This document shows, piece by piece, positions 8,340 through 17,415 of a stretch of 64,000 nt of DNA. The notes beneath the pieces are model-generated. The model did not search any database and was not told the DNA's origin. It saw only the letters and a program-made list of their open reading frames with translations. Source of the DNA: Massilia frigida (GTDB lineage Bacteria; Pseudomonadota; Gammaproteobacteria; Burkholderiales; Burkholderiaceae_D); assembly GCF_011682175.1 (NCBI RefSeq), contig NZ_WHJG01000030.1, positions 1 to 64,000 on the forward strand. The letters run 5' to 3'. Numbering within the stretch: the first letter of the stretch is position 1; each line of letters begins with the position of its first letter. Both the position numbers and the translations under genes were made by a program.

Positions 8340-9050
8340 ATGCGTATTTTACTTGCCGAAGATGATAGCGTGCTTGCCGATGGATTGACGCGCTCCTTGC
8401 GCCAGTCCGGCTACGCCATCGATTGTGTGAAGAACGGACAAGAGGCCGATACCGCCCTGTCCACCCAGGAATTCGACCTGCTGATCCTCGACCTCGGCCT
8501 GCCCAAGCTGTCCGGGCTGGAAGTGCTGCGCCGCCTGCGCGCGCGCGCTTCCCTGCTGCCGGTGCTGATCCTCACCGCGGCCGATTCGATCGAGCAGCGC
8601 GTCAATGGCCTCGACCTCGGCGCCGACGATTACATGGCCAAGCCCTTCGCCCTGTCCGAACTCGAAGCCCGCGTACGCGCCCTGACCCGGCGCGGCGCCG
8701 GCGGCGGCGCGGCCGTGGTGCGCCATGGTCCGCTGGCCTACGACCAGGTCGGTCGCAGCGCCTATATCAATGACCAGATGCTCGACCTGTCGGCACGCGA
8801 ACTGGGCCTGCTGGAAATCTTGCTGGCGCGCGCGGGGCGCCTGGTATCCAAGGAACAATTGGTCGACCACCTGTGCGAATGGGGCGAGGAAGTATCCAAC
8901 AACGCCATCGAAGTGTATGTGCACCGCCTGCGCAAGAAGATCGAGGTCGGCGGCGTGCGCATCGCCACCGTGCGCGGCCTGGGCTATTGCCTGGAAAAAT
9001 ACGCCGACGCACCCCGCGCCAGCCTCGACGCGGGCGTGGAATCGAAGTGA
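8340..9050 (+). CDS. OmpR-family response regulator (TctD/QseB-like)
   Basis: The 236-residue product has a receiver domain with acidic pair Asp8/Asp9, phosphoacceptor Asp51 (LLILDLGLP) and Lys101 (DDYMAKPF). A C-terminal winged helix ends with VYVHRLRKKIEVGGVRIATV and RGLGYCLEK, typical of OmpR/PhoB. Its stop codon overlaps the GTG start of the sensor kinase (GTGA). The next genes encode a symporter pair, so the likely job is control of uptake of the symporter's substrate. The exact target cannot be read from the sequence. Confidence 0.92.
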   Translation: MRILLAEDDSVLADGLTRSLRQSGYAIDCVKNGQEADTALSTQEFDLLILDLGLPKLSGLEVLRRLRARASLLPVLILTAADSIEQRVNGLDLGADDYMAKPFALSELEARVRALTRRGAGGGAAVVRHGPLAYDQVGRSAYINDQMLDLSARELGLLEILLARAGRLVSKEQLVDHLCEWGEEVSNNAIEVYVHRLRKKIEVGGVRIATVRGLGYCLEKYADAPRASLDAGVESK

Positions 9051-10564
9051 GCGTGCGCGACGCCTCCCCGGCCGCGCTCGATCCACCCGACGCCCTCTAT
9101 GTACCACCCGGCGCCGAGCCGGACGAAAACATCCAGCATTCCCTGTTCGGCGAAATCCTCGACTGGATGCTGGCCCCGCTCCTGCTACTGTGGCCAATGA
9201 GCATCGCCATCACCTACCTGGTGGCCAAGTCGATCGCCAACGAACCCTTCGACCGCGCCCTGGAAGACAGCATCACCGTGCTGGCCCAGGAGGTGCGCGA
9301 AATTGACGGCAAGGTGTTTTCGCGCCTGCCCGGCAGCGCGCGCGACATCCTGCGCGCCGACGATGTCGACCAGGTGTATATCCAGATCATCGGCCCGCGC
9401 CGCGAACACATCGACGGCGACCGCGACCTGCCGCTGCCGCCCGACGAGGAACGCCTGCGCAACGGGCGCGTCCATTTCCGCAACGAGCTGATGCACGGCA
9501 CGCCGGTGCGCATCGCCTTTTCCTACGTCAACCTGCGCCCGCTGGCCAAGCGCGGCGACGAGCCCTACGCGGCGCTGGTGCAGGTGGCCGAAACGCTGGA
9601 CAAGCGCGCCCAGCTCGCCAATGAAATCATCAAGGGCGTGATCCTGCCCCAATTCATCATCCTGCCGATCGTGCTGGCCCTGGTCTGGCTGGCCCTGGCG
9701 CGCGGCCTCTCGCCGCTGGCCCAGTTGCAGGAACGCATACGTGCGCGCCGCCCGGACGACCTTTCGCCGATCGATTCGCGCCAGGTCCCGGAAGAAATTT
9801 CGCCCCTGGTCGGTTCGCTCAACGACATGCTCGAACGTCTGTCGCAAACCATCGAAATGCAAAAACGCTTCATCGCCGACGCCGCCCACCAGATGAAAAC
9901 CCCGCTGGCCGGCATGCGCATGCAGTCCGAACTGGCGCTGCGCCAGCTCGACCCGGAAGAAATCCGGCGCTCGCTCGAACAATTGGCCAAAAGTTCCGAG
10001 TCGGCCACGCGCCTGGTCAACCAGCTGCTGGCCCTGGCGCGCGCCGAAAACCAGCCCAACGCCGGCCTGGCCTACGAAGAACTCGACCTGTGCGAGAGCG
10101 CGCGCGAGACCGTGCAGGACTGGGTGCAAGCCTCGTTCGCCCATCGCATCGACCTGGGCTTCGAACAGCCGGAGCAGCCGGTGCTGATCGCGGCCAACCC
10201 GATGATGCTGCGCGAACTGCTCTCCAACCTGATCGACAACGCCCTGCGCTACACCCCGGCCGGCGGCAGCGTCACCGTACGCGTGCGGCGCGAGGCCGAG
10301 CTGGCCATCCTGGAAGTCGAAGATAGCGGCCCCGGCATCGCCCCGGACGAACGGGCCCACGTGTTCGAGCGTTTTTACCGCATCCTCGGCAACAGCGCCC
10401 CCGGCAGCGGCCTGGGACTGGCCATCGTGCGCGAAATCGCCCAGCAGCACGGCGCCACCATCGACATCTTCAACAATCCGCGCAGTGGGCAAAAAAAGGC
10501 GCCCGGCTGCCAGTTCCGCCTGAGCTTCCCGCCGCCGCGCGTCACCGACGAGGAGGGCGACTGA
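9047..10564 (+). CDS. Sensor histidine kinase (TctE/QseC-like)
   Basis: The 505-residue product has two membrane segments (LLLLWPMSIAITYLVAKSI near the N-terminus and LPQFIILPIVLALVWLAL) bracketing a periplasmic sensor of about 120 residues. A HAMP-like linker follows. The HisKA box has phospho-acceptor His281 (DAAHQMKTPLAG). The ATPase domain shows the N box (LLSNLIDNALRYTP), DSGPGIAPDE and GSGLGLAIV. I chose GTG 9047 because it overlaps the regulator stop by 3 nt and precedes the whole protein; no ATG comes before the first membrane segment. The stop overlaps the next start by 1 nt. Confidence 0.9.
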   Translation: MSVRDASPAALDPPDALYVPPGAEPDENIQHSLFGEILDWMLAPLLLLWPMSIAITYLVAKSIANEPFDRALEDSITVLAQEVREIDGKVFSRLPGSARDILRADDVDQVYIQIIGPRREHIDGDRDLPLPPDEERLRNGRVHFRNELMHGTPVRIAFSYVNLRPLAKRGDEPYAALVQVAETLDKRAQLANEIIKGVILPQFIILPIVLALVWLALARGLSPLAQLQERIRARRPDDLSPIDSRQVPEEISPLVGSLNDMLERLSQTIEMQKRFIADAAHQMKTPLAGMRMQSELALRQLDPEEIRRSLEQLAKSSESATRLVNQLLALARAENQPNAGLAYEELDLCESARETVQDWVQASFAHRIDLGFEQPEQPVLIAANPMMLRELLSNLIDNALRYTPAGGSVTVRVRREAELAILEVEDSGPGIAPDERAHVFERFYRILGNSAPGSGLGLAIVREIAQQHGATIDIFNNPRSGQKKAPGCQFRLSFPPPRVTDEEGD

Positions 10565-10860
10565 TGGAAACGAACGCCCTGGCCGAGCAGCGCCGCCGCC
10601 TCGTGGCCGCGCGCCGGGTGCACTGGCGCCGCACGCGCCGCATCACGGCCATCCTGCTGCTGCTGTGGCTGGCCAGCGGCTTTTGCACGGTTTTTTTCGC
10701 GCGCGAACTTGCCAACTGGTCGCTGTTCGGCTGGCCGCTGTCGTTCTACCTGGCGGCCCAGGGCGCTTCGCTGGTCTACCTGGCCATCCTCGGCATCTAT
10801 GTGCTGGCCATGCGGCGCGCCGACCGCCGTTTCGTCGCTGCCCTGAAGGATGCCGCATGA
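10564..10860 (+). CDS. DUF4212 small subunit of sodium:solute symporter
   Basis: The 98-residue product has a basic N-terminus (RRRLVAARRVHWRRTRR) and two membrane helices (ITAILLLLWLASGFCTVFF and PLSFYLAAQGASLVYLAILG). This is the layout of the small partner (DUF4212) found beside VC_2705-type symporters. It starts 1 nt inside the kinase stop, and its own stop overlaps the large-subunit ATG by 4 nt (ATGA), so the four genes are one translationally coupled operon. Confidence 0.88.
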   Translation: METNALAEQRRRLVAARRVHWRRTRRITAILLLLWLASGFCTVFFARELANWSLFGWPLSFYLAAQGASLVYLAILGIYVLAMRRADRRFVAALKDAA

Positions 10861-12905
10861 GCGCGCCCAATTCCCTGTTCCGGCGCCTGAGCCGCTATTA
10901 CCTGTGGTACACGGTGTGCTTCATCGCCTTCGTGCTCTCGCTGGCCCTGCTCGAACGCGAAGGCATGCCGCGCGTCTGGCTCGGCTACCTGTATATGTTC
11001 GCCACCATCGTGCTGTATGCGGCCATCGGCGTCATCAGCCGCACCTCGAACGTGACGGAATATTATGTGGCGGGGCGCCGGGTGCCGGCCCTGTTCAACG
11101 GCATGGCCACCGCGGCCGACTGGATTTCGGCGGCCAGCTTCATCAGCCTGGCGGGCGGCCTGTACCTGCACGGCTTCGACGGCCTGGCCTACATCATGGG
11201 CTGGACCGGCGGCTACTGCCTGGTGGCACTGCTGATCGCGCCCTACCTGCGCAAATTCGCCCAGTACACCATCCCCGACTTCCTGGCGGCGCGCTACGGC
11301 GGCGGCGCCGGCGGGCGCGGCGGGCCGGTTCGGGTGATGGCGGTGGCCGCCACCATCATTGTCTCGTTCACCTACGTGGTGGCACAGATTTACGCGGTCG
11401 GGCTGATCGCCGCGCGCTTTACCGGGGTCGATTTTTCGGTCGGTATTTTCCTGGGACTGGCCAGCATCCTGGTGTGCTCCTTCCTGGGCGGCATGCGCGC
11501 CATCACCTGGACCCAGGTGGCGCAGTACATCATCATTTTGGTGGCCTTCCTGCTGCCCACCATGTGGCTCTCGCTCAAGCATGCCGACAACCCGGTGCCG
11601 CAGGTGGCGTACGGCACCGTCTTGCCCAAGCTGGCCGCGCGCGAGGCCGAACTGGAACGCGACCCGCGCGAGCGCGAAGTGCGCGCCATCTTCGCCCAGC
11701 GCGCCGGCTACTACCAGGCGCTGGCGGCAAGCCTGCCCGCCTCATGGGAAAACGGACGCCAGGATGTGCAGCGCCGCCTCGACGCAGTGCGCCTGCGCAA
11801 TGCCGCGCTGGGCGAGATCCGCGCCGCCGAACGCGCCGTGCTGGCCTGGCCCAAAAGCGCGGACGACGCCGCGCGCAGCTGGAATGCGGCGCGCGCGGCC
11901 AACCTGGCACGCGCGCGGCCGCCCCAGCCGCACGCCACGCCCTTTCCCGGCGCCGACCGCGCCGCCTCCGACATCCGCCGCAATAACTTTTTGGCGCTGG
12001 TGTTTTGCCTGATGCTGGGCACGGCCGCGCTGCCGCACATCCTGATGCGCTCCTACACCACCGCCTCGGTGCACGACACCCGCGTGTCGGTATTCTGGAC
12101 CCTGTTCTTTATCCTGCTCATTTACTTGTCCATCCCGGCGCTGGCGGTGCTGATCAAGTACGACCTGTACAGCGCGCTGGTCGGCACCAAATTCACGCAG
12201 CTGCCCAACTGGATCAGCTACTGGGCCAATGTGGACAAACTTAATCCCCTCATCAGCATTGCCGACATCAATGGCGACGGCATCGTCCAGCTGGCCGAAA
12301 TCGCCATCGACGGCGACATGCTGGTGCTGGCCACGCCCGAAATCGGCGGCCTGCCCTACGTGATTTCAGGGCTGGTGGCGGCCGGCGGGCTGGCCGCGGC
12401 CCTGTCCACCGCCGACGGGCTGCTGCTGGCGATCTCGAACGCGCTCTCGCACGACTTCTACTACAAGGTGATCGATCCGGGCGCCTCGACCCAGAAACGG
12501 GTCACCATTTCCAAGCTGCTGCTGCTGGGGGTGGCCTTCATCGCCGCCTACGCCGCCTCGCAGAAGCCGGCCGACATCCTGTCGCTGGTGGGCGCGGCCT
12601 TTTCGCTGGCGGCCTCGACCCTGTTCCCGGCACTGGCGCTGGGCGTGTTCTGGAAGCGCGCCAACCATGCCGGCGCGCTGGGCGGCATGGCGGCCGGCTT
12701 TTGCGTCTGCCTGTACTACATGCTGCACACCAACCCCATCCTCGGCGGCAGCGCGGCCGGCCAGTGGTTTCATATCGCGCCCATGTCGGCCGGCGTGTTC
12801 GGGGTGCCGGCCGGGGTACTGGTACTGGTCGTGGTCAGCCTGCTGACCAAGGCGCCGGACGCCCGTTCGGACGGCCTGATCGACCACTTGCGCGCGCCCG
12901 AATGA
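10857..12905 (+). CDS. Sodium:solute symporter large subunit (VC_2705 family)
   Basis: The 682-residue SSS-family transporter has about 13 membrane helices, including the family stretch SRTSNVTEYYVAGRRVPALF followed by NGMATAADWISAASF. A soluble charged, alanine-rich insert of about 110 residues lies between helices (roughly residues 255-365). A canonical EF-hand-like loop occurs at residues 470-481 (DINGDGIVQLAE). Related proteins in Vibrio have been linked to acetate uptake, but the substrate here is not determined. The start at 10857 overlaps the small-subunit stop. The EF-hand-like loop could bind calcium or be structural. Confidence 0.9.
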   Translation: MSAPNSLFRRLSRYYLWYTVCFIAFVLSLALLEREGMPRVWLGYLYMFATIVLYAAIGVISRTSNVTEYYVAGRRVPALFNGMATAADWISAASFISLAGGLYLHGFDGLAYIMGWTGGYCLVALLIAPYLRKFAQYTIPDFLAARYGGGAGGRGGPVRVMAVAATIIVSFTYVVAQIYAVGLIAARFTGVDFSVGIFLGLASILVCSFLGGMRAITWTQVAQYIIILVAFLLPTMWLSLKHADNPVPQVAYGTVLPKLAAREAELERDPREREVRAIFAQRAGYYQALAASLPASWENGRQDVQRRLDAVRLRNAALGEIRAAERAVLAWPKSADDAARSWNAARAANLARARPPQPHATPFPGADRAASDIRRNNFLALVFCLMLGTAALPHILMRSYTTASVHDTRVSVFWTLFFILLIYLSIPALAVLIKYDLYSALVGTKFTQLPNWISYWANVDKLNPLISIADINGDGIVQLAEIAIDGDMLVLATPEIGGLPYVISGLVAAGGLAAALSTADGLLLAISNALSHDFYYKVIDPGASTQKRVTISKLLLLGVAFIAAYAASQKPADILSLVGAAFSLAASTLFPALALGVFWKRANHAGALGGMAAGFCVCLYYMLHTNPILGGSAAGQWFHIAPMSAGVFGVPAGVLVLVVVSLLTKAPDARSDGLIDHLRAPE

Positions 12906-12909
12906 CGAA

Positions 12910-12921
12910 TTGTCGCGACAA
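12910..12921. other. 12-bp perfect palindrome after the symporter operon
   Basis: TTGTCGCGACAA begins 5 nt after the symporter stop and precedes the first S9 gene. It may be a protein-binding site or a short transcript-end stem; there is no T-run. Confidence 0.35.
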
Positions 12922-13028
12922 CGCAGCGCCGTCGCGAAGCGCACTGGCACAGCCCCCGGCAAGCGGCTAGGATTGAGGGCGCGGATTCGTTTCGCCCTCC
13001 TTCACGCTTCCCAGTCTATCGAGGCACC

Positions 13029-15185
13029 ATGTCGAACACCCTCCTGCCCTTGCTGCGCGCCGCGCTGCTGTGCGTGTGCGCCCTGACCGGCCCCGCCTTC
13101 AGCGCCGATGCGCCGCCGGCGCCACCGCCGATCGCCGACTTCTTCGACAACCCGGCCTTCAGCGATGCCATTCTTTCGCCCAACGGCAAGTTCCTGGCGG
13201 TGCGCTATTCCAACGACAACAAGCGCGACCGCCTGATCGTGATCGAACTGGCCACCAACGCCGTCAAGGTCGTGGCCCAGTTCACCGATCGCGACGTCGA
13301 CCAGTTCGAGTGGATCAACAATGACCGGCTGGTGCTCGATTCGACCGACAAGACCGTCGGCCCGGGCGACGCGGTCTACTGGCCCGGCCTGTTCGCGGTC
13401 AACCGCGACGGCAGCAATTTCAGGCAACTGGTGCAGGTCAGCGGCAGCTTTGTCCAGGAGCACGGCGTGGCCCGCAACGTCTTGTCGGCCAACCATTTCC
13501 TGGTCAGGCAAAAAGGCGCGCAACACTCGGACGATGTGTACGTCATCAATTCCAAGCGCGACGGCATCGATGAAACCGGCGACCTCAAGTACGTCAACCT
13601 GATCCGCGTCAACACCGTCACCGGGCGCAGCGAAACGGTGCGCCGTCCGGGGCTGGCGCGCGGCTGGCTGCTCGATCACAAGGGCGAGCCGCGCATCTGC
13701 GTCACGCTCGACAAGAATACCGAAGCGGTCTGGTATCTGGAGCCGTCCAGCAAGGAATGGCGCCAGATCGCCGCCTTCGACGCCTACCTGGGCGGCAAGG
13801 ATGCCTTCTGGCCGCTCGCCTTCGCCCCCGACGGCACCTTGTACGTGCTCAGTGCAAAGGGCAAGGACAAGCAAGCGCTGCATACCTTCGATCTGACAAC
13901 CGGGCAGCTCAGCGCCGAGCCGCTGGTGGCGCTGGCCGATTACGACTTCAGCGGCAGCCTGGTCACCACGCGCGACAAGCTGCTCGGCGTGCGCTACCTG
14001 AGCGACGCGCGCGCCACGGTGTGGTTCGACCCCAAAATGAAAACCCTGCAAGCAGCCATCGATGCCGCCCTGCCCGCCACCGTCAACCTGATCGACGTGC
14101 CAGCACGCGCCGAGGCGCCCTGGGTCCTGGTGCGCTCGTATTCCGACCGGCAGCCCGACCGCTACATCCTGTACAACCTCGATAGCGGCAAGTTCAATCC
14201 CGTTGGCAGCACCCATGAACGCATCGTCCCGGCCCGGATGGCCGAGCAGGAACTAGTGCGCATCACGGCGCGCGACGGCTTGCCGCTGCCGGCCTGGCTG
14301 ACCGTGCCTACCGCTGTGGCTACCGCTGCGCCCACCGCCGTGCCTACCGCCGTGCCTACCGCCGTGCCCACCGCCGTGCCTACCGCCGTGCCTACCGCTG
14401 TGCCTACCGCTGTGCCTACCGCCGTGCCTACCGCCGTGCCTACCGCCGTGCCCAATGGAAAGCGCAAGAACCTGCCGATGGTGGTGCTGGTCCACGGCGG
14501 ACCTTACGTGCGCGGCAACGAATGGGCCTGGTCGCCCGACAGCCAGTTCCTGGCCTCGCGCGGCTACGCGGTGCTCGAACCCGAGTTTCGCGGCAGCACC
14601 GGCTTCGGCACGAAGCACTATCGGGCCGGCTGGAAGCAGTGGGGCTTGAAGATGCAGGACGATATCGCCGACGCCACCAAATGGGCGATTGCCCAAGGCA
14701 TCGCCGACCCCAAGCGCATCTGCATCGCCGGCGCCAGCTACGGCGGCTACGCCACCCTGATGGGGCTGGTGAGCGATCCGGCCCTGTACAAATGCGGCAT
14801 CAACTGGGTCGGCGTGACCGACATCAACCTGCTCTACACGGGCCACTGGAGCTTCACCTCCGACATGAACAGCGCTTACCTCAAGTACGGCGCACCGACC
14901 CTGATCGGCGACCCGGACAAAGACGCGGCCCAGCTGCGCGCCACCTCGCCCCTGCTGCAAGCGGCGCGCATCACCCAGCCGCTGCTGCTGGCCTACGGCG
15001 CCGCCGACCGGCGCGTGCCCCTGTACCACGGCAAGAAATTTGTTGAAGCGCTCAAGGAACACAACCCCAACGTCGAATGGGTGGTGTACCAGGAAGAAGG
15101 CCACGGCTGGTCCCTGCCAAAAAACCGTATCGACTTCTGGGGCCGGGTCGAAAAATTCTTGCAGCGCCAGATCGGCACGCCCTGA
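13029..15185 (+). CDS. S9 family prolyl oligopeptidase-like peptidase, copy 1
   Basis: The 718-residue exported protein has a signal peptide (ALLCVCALTGPAFSADA) and a proline-rich stretch. An N-terminal beta-propeller-like half (DNPAFSDAILSPNGKFLAVR and following) precedes a C-terminal alpha/beta-hydrolase. The catalytic triad is Ser570 (GASYGGY), Asp660 (GAADRRVP) and His692 (EEGHGW). Between the halves, residues about 426-474 are roughly twelve tandem PTAV repeats made by a 12-bp minisatellite. Paralog 2 has a plain linker there. GAGG upstream supports this start. It is the first of three tandem paralogs; likely a periplasmic dipeptidyl- or oligopeptidase. Confidence 0.93.
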   Translation: MSNTLLPLLRAALLCVCALTGPAFSADAPPAPPPIADFFDNPAFSDAILSPNGKFLAVRYSNDNKRDRLIVIELATNAVKVVAQFTDRDVDQFEWINNDRLVLDSTDKTVGPGDAVYWPGLFAVNRDGSNFRQLVQVSGSFVQEHGVARNVLSANHFLVRQKGAQHSDDVYVINSKRDGIDETGDLKYVNLIRVNTVTGRSETVRRPGLARGWLLDHKGEPRICVTLDKNTEAVWYLEPSSKEWRQIAAFDAYLGGKDAFWPLAFAPDGTLYVLSAKGKDKQALHTFDLTTGQLSAEPLVALADYDFSGSLVTTRDKLLGVRYLSDARATVWFDPKMKTLQAAIDAALPATVNLIDVPARAEAPWVLVRSYSDRQPDRYILYNLDSGKFNPVGSTHERIVPARMAEQELVRITARDGLPLPAWLTVPTAVATAAPTAVPTAVPTAVPTAVPTAVPTAVPTAVPTAVPTAVPTAVPNGKRKNLPMVVLVHGGPYVRGNEWAWSPDSQFLASRGYAVLEPEFRGSTGFGTKHYRAGWKQWGLKMQDDIADATKWAIAQGIADPKRICIAGASYGGYATLMGLVSDPALYKCGINWVGVTDINLLYTGHWSFTSDMNSAYLKYGAPTLIGDPDKDAAQLRATSPLLQAARITQPLLLAYGAADRRVPLYHGKKFVEALKEHNPNVEWVVYQEEGHGWSLPKNRIDFWGRVEKFLQRQIGTP
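14304..14450 (+). repeat. In-frame 12-bp minisatellite encoding PTAV repeats
   Basis: The unit GTGCCTACCGCC (with C/T wobble, and GTGGCTACC or GCGCCCACC in the first copies) is repeated about 12 times without frame change inside S9 copy 1. The copies nearest the 5' end are the most degenerate, and the 3' ones are nearly identical, as expected for slippage. The unit reappears reverse-complemented in S9 copy 3 at 18703-18777. Confidence 0.95.
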
Positions 15186-15292
15186 CACCGGCGCAGCGAT
15201 AAGGCTGGCGTCAACGTTGGCAAAACGATAGTATTGACAGACTGGACAGGAAGCAACTGTCCGCTTTGCTTCCATCCTATCGAGCCGCCCCC
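15186..15292 (+). repeat. Duplicated intergenic spacer 1 with hairpin
   Basis: The 107-bp spacer between S9 copies 1 and 2 is almost identical to that at 17309-17415, differing at about ten positions. It contains TTGGCAAAACGATAGTATTG and a hairpin GGACAG(15244-15249)-GAAGCAA-CTGTCC(15257-15262) about 30 nt before the start codon. TATTGACA just upstream of the hairpin could be a -35 element. It was evidently copied together with the genes. Confidence 0.85.
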
Positions 15293-17308
15293 ATGTCCAC
15301 CCGTTTTTCGTCCACCCTGCGCATTGCCGCCCTGCTCGCCTGCGCCCTGGCCATGCCCGTCTTCGGCGCCGAGGCCGCCCCGCCGGCAGCGCCGCCGATT
15401 GCCGACTTCTTCAACAACCCGGCCTTCAGCGATGCCAACCTTTCGCCCAGCGGAAAGTTCCTGGCCGTGCGCTTTTCCAACGACAACAAGCGCGACCGCC
15501 TGATCGTGATCGAGCTGGCCACCAACGCCATCAAGGTCGTGGCCCAGTTCGCCGATCGGGATGTCGACACCTTCCAATGGGTCAACGACGAGCGCCTGGT
15601 ACTGGACACAACCGACAAGAGCATCGGTCCGGGCGACGCCATCTACGGCCCCGGCCTGTTCGCGGTCAACCGCGACGGCAGCAGTTTCAAGCAGCTGGTC
15701 CAGGTCAGCGGCAACTTCGTGCAAGAGCACGGCGTGGCCCGCACCACCTTGCCGGCCGACCATTATCTGGTCGAGCAAAAAGGCGCGCAGGCATCCGACG
15801 ATGTCTACGTGATCAACCCGAAACGCGACGGCCTCGATGAAGCCGGCGAAATCAAGTACGTCAACCTGCTGCGCCTGAACACGCTGACCGGGCGCGCCGA
15901 AACGGTCAAGCGGCCCGGACCGGCCCAGGGCTGGCTGCTCGACCACAAGGGCGAACCGCGCCTGTGCATCGCACTGGAAAAGAATATCGAAACCATCTGG
16001 TATCTCGATCCGGCCAGCAAGGAATGGCGCAAGATCGCTTCTTTCGATGCTTTCCTGGGCGGCAAGGAAGCCTTCACGCCGCTGGCCTTCGGTCCGGACG
16101 GCACCCTGTACGTGCTGAGCGACGCCGGCAAGGACAAGATGGCGCTGCACACCTTCGACCTGGCCACCAACCAGATCACCGAAAAACCGCTGGTGGCGCT
16201 GGCCGATTACGACTTCAGCGGCAAGCTGATCACCTCGCGCGACAAGCTGCTCGGCGTGCGCTACCTGAGCGACGCGCGCGCCACCGTGTGGTTCGACGAC
16301 AAGATGAAAACGCTGCAGGCCACCATCGACGCCGCCCTGCCCGCCACCGCGAACATGATCAATCCGCCCGCACGCCCCGATAGCCCGTGGGTGCTGGTGC
16401 AATCGTATTCCGACAAGCAACCCGAGCACTACGCCCTGTACAACCTCGATACCGGCAAATTCACCAATGTCGGCAGCACCCAGGAACGCATCGTGCCGGC
16501 CCAGATGGCCGAACAGGAACTGGTGCGCACCACGGCGCGCGACGGCTTGACGGTGCCGGCCTGGCTGACCGTTCCGAATGGAAAGCGCAAGAACTTGCCG
16601 ATGGTGGTGCTGGTGCACGGCGGCCCTTATGTGCGCGGCAACGAGTGGCGCTGGTCGGCCGACAGCCAGTTCCTGGCCTCGCGCGGCTACGCGGTGCTCG
16701 AACCCGAATATCGCGGCAGCACCGGCTTCGGCAGCAAGCACTATCGGGCCGGCTGGAAGCAATGGGGCTTGAAGATGCAGGACGATATCGCCGACGCCAC
16801 CAAATGGGCGATCGCCCAGGGCATCGCCGACCCCAAGCGCATCTGCATCGCCGGCGCCAGCTACGGCGGCTACGCCACCCTGATGGGCCTGGTGAACGAT
16901 CCGGACCTGTACAAGTGCGGCATCGACTGGGTCGGCGTGACCGACATCAACCTGCTCTACACCGGCCACTGGAGCTTCACCTCCGACATGAGCAGCGCCT
17001 ACCTCAAGTACGGCGCGCCGACCCTGATCGGCGATCCCGAAAAAGACGCGGCCCAGCTGCGCGCCACCTCGCCCCTGCTGCAGGCGGCACGCATCACCCA
17101 GCCGCTGCTGCTGGCCTACGGCGCCGCCGACCGGCGCGTGCCCCTGTACCACGGCAAGAAATTTGTCGACGCGCTCAAGGAACACAATGCCAACGTCGAA
17201 TGGGTGGTGTACCAGGAAGAAGGCCACGGCTGGTCCCTGCCAAAAAACCGTATCGACTTCTGGGGCCGGGTCGAAAAATTCTTGCAGCGCCAGATCGGCA
17301 CGCCCTGA
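15293..17308 (+). CDS. S9 family prolyl oligopeptidase-like peptidase, copy 2
   Basis: The 671-residue paralog of the flanking genes has a signal peptide (MSTRFSSTLRIAALLACALA, cleaved near VFGAEA), a beta-propeller half and an alpha/beta-hydrolase half with catalytic Ser523 (GASYGGY), then GAADRRVP and EEGHGW. The linker is plain (LTVPNGKRKNLP) with no repeat, so it shows the ancestral junction. An in-frame ATG 27 nt upstream (15266) exists, but the signal peptide begins at 15293. The last 150 or so codons and the following spacer closely match copy 1, consistent with recent duplication or gene conversion. Confidence 0.93.
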   Translation: MSTRFSSTLRIAALLACALAMPVFGAEAAPPAAPPIADFFNNPAFSDANLSPSGKFLAVRFSNDNKRDRLIVIELATNAIKVVAQFADRDVDTFQWVNDERLVLDTTDKSIGPGDAIYGPGLFAVNRDGSSFKQLVQVSGNFVQEHGVARTTLPADHYLVEQKGAQASDDVYVINPKRDGLDEAGEIKYVNLLRLNTLTGRAETVKRPGPAQGWLLDHKGEPRLCIALEKNIETIWYLDPASKEWRKIASFDAFLGGKEAFTPLAFGPDGTLYVLSDAGKDKMALHTFDLATNQITEKPLVALADYDFSGKLITSRDKLLGVRYLSDARATVWFDDKMKTLQATIDAALPATANMINPPARPDSPWVLVQSYSDKQPEHYALYNLDTGKFTNVGSTQERIVPAQMAEQELVRTTARDGLTVPAWLTVPNGKRKNLPMVVLVHGGPYVRGNEWRWSADSQFLASRGYAVLEPEYRGSTGFGSKHYRAGWKQWGLKMQDDIADATKWAIAQGIADPKRICIAGASYGGYATLMGLVNDPDLYKCGIDWVGVTDINLLYTGHWSFTSDMSSAYLKYGAPTLIGDPEKDAAQLRATSPLLQAARITQPLLLAYGAADRRVPLYHGKKFVDALKEHNANVEWVVYQEEGHGWSLPKNRIDFWGRVEKFLQRQIGTP

Positions 17309-17415
17309 CACCGGCGCGGCGATAAGACTGGCGTCAACTTTGGCAAAACGATAGTATTGACAGACCGGACAGGAAGCAACTGTCCGCTTTGCTTCCACCC
17401 TATCGAGCCGCATCC
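17309..17415 (+). repeat. Duplicated intergenic spacer 2 with hairpin
   Basis: This is the second copy of the 107-bp spacer described at 15186. Here the hairpin has 7-bp arms: CGGACAG (17366-17372) and CTGTCCG (17380-17386). The extra pair arises because T is C in this copy, so the stem is kept and even extended. Confidence 0.85.

Noticed and set aside
11580-12012. Frameshift or foreign insertion inside the symporter gene
   Set aside because: The alanine/arginine-rich insert keeps frame, codon use and flanking helices, so it is more likely a soluble domain of this subfamily.
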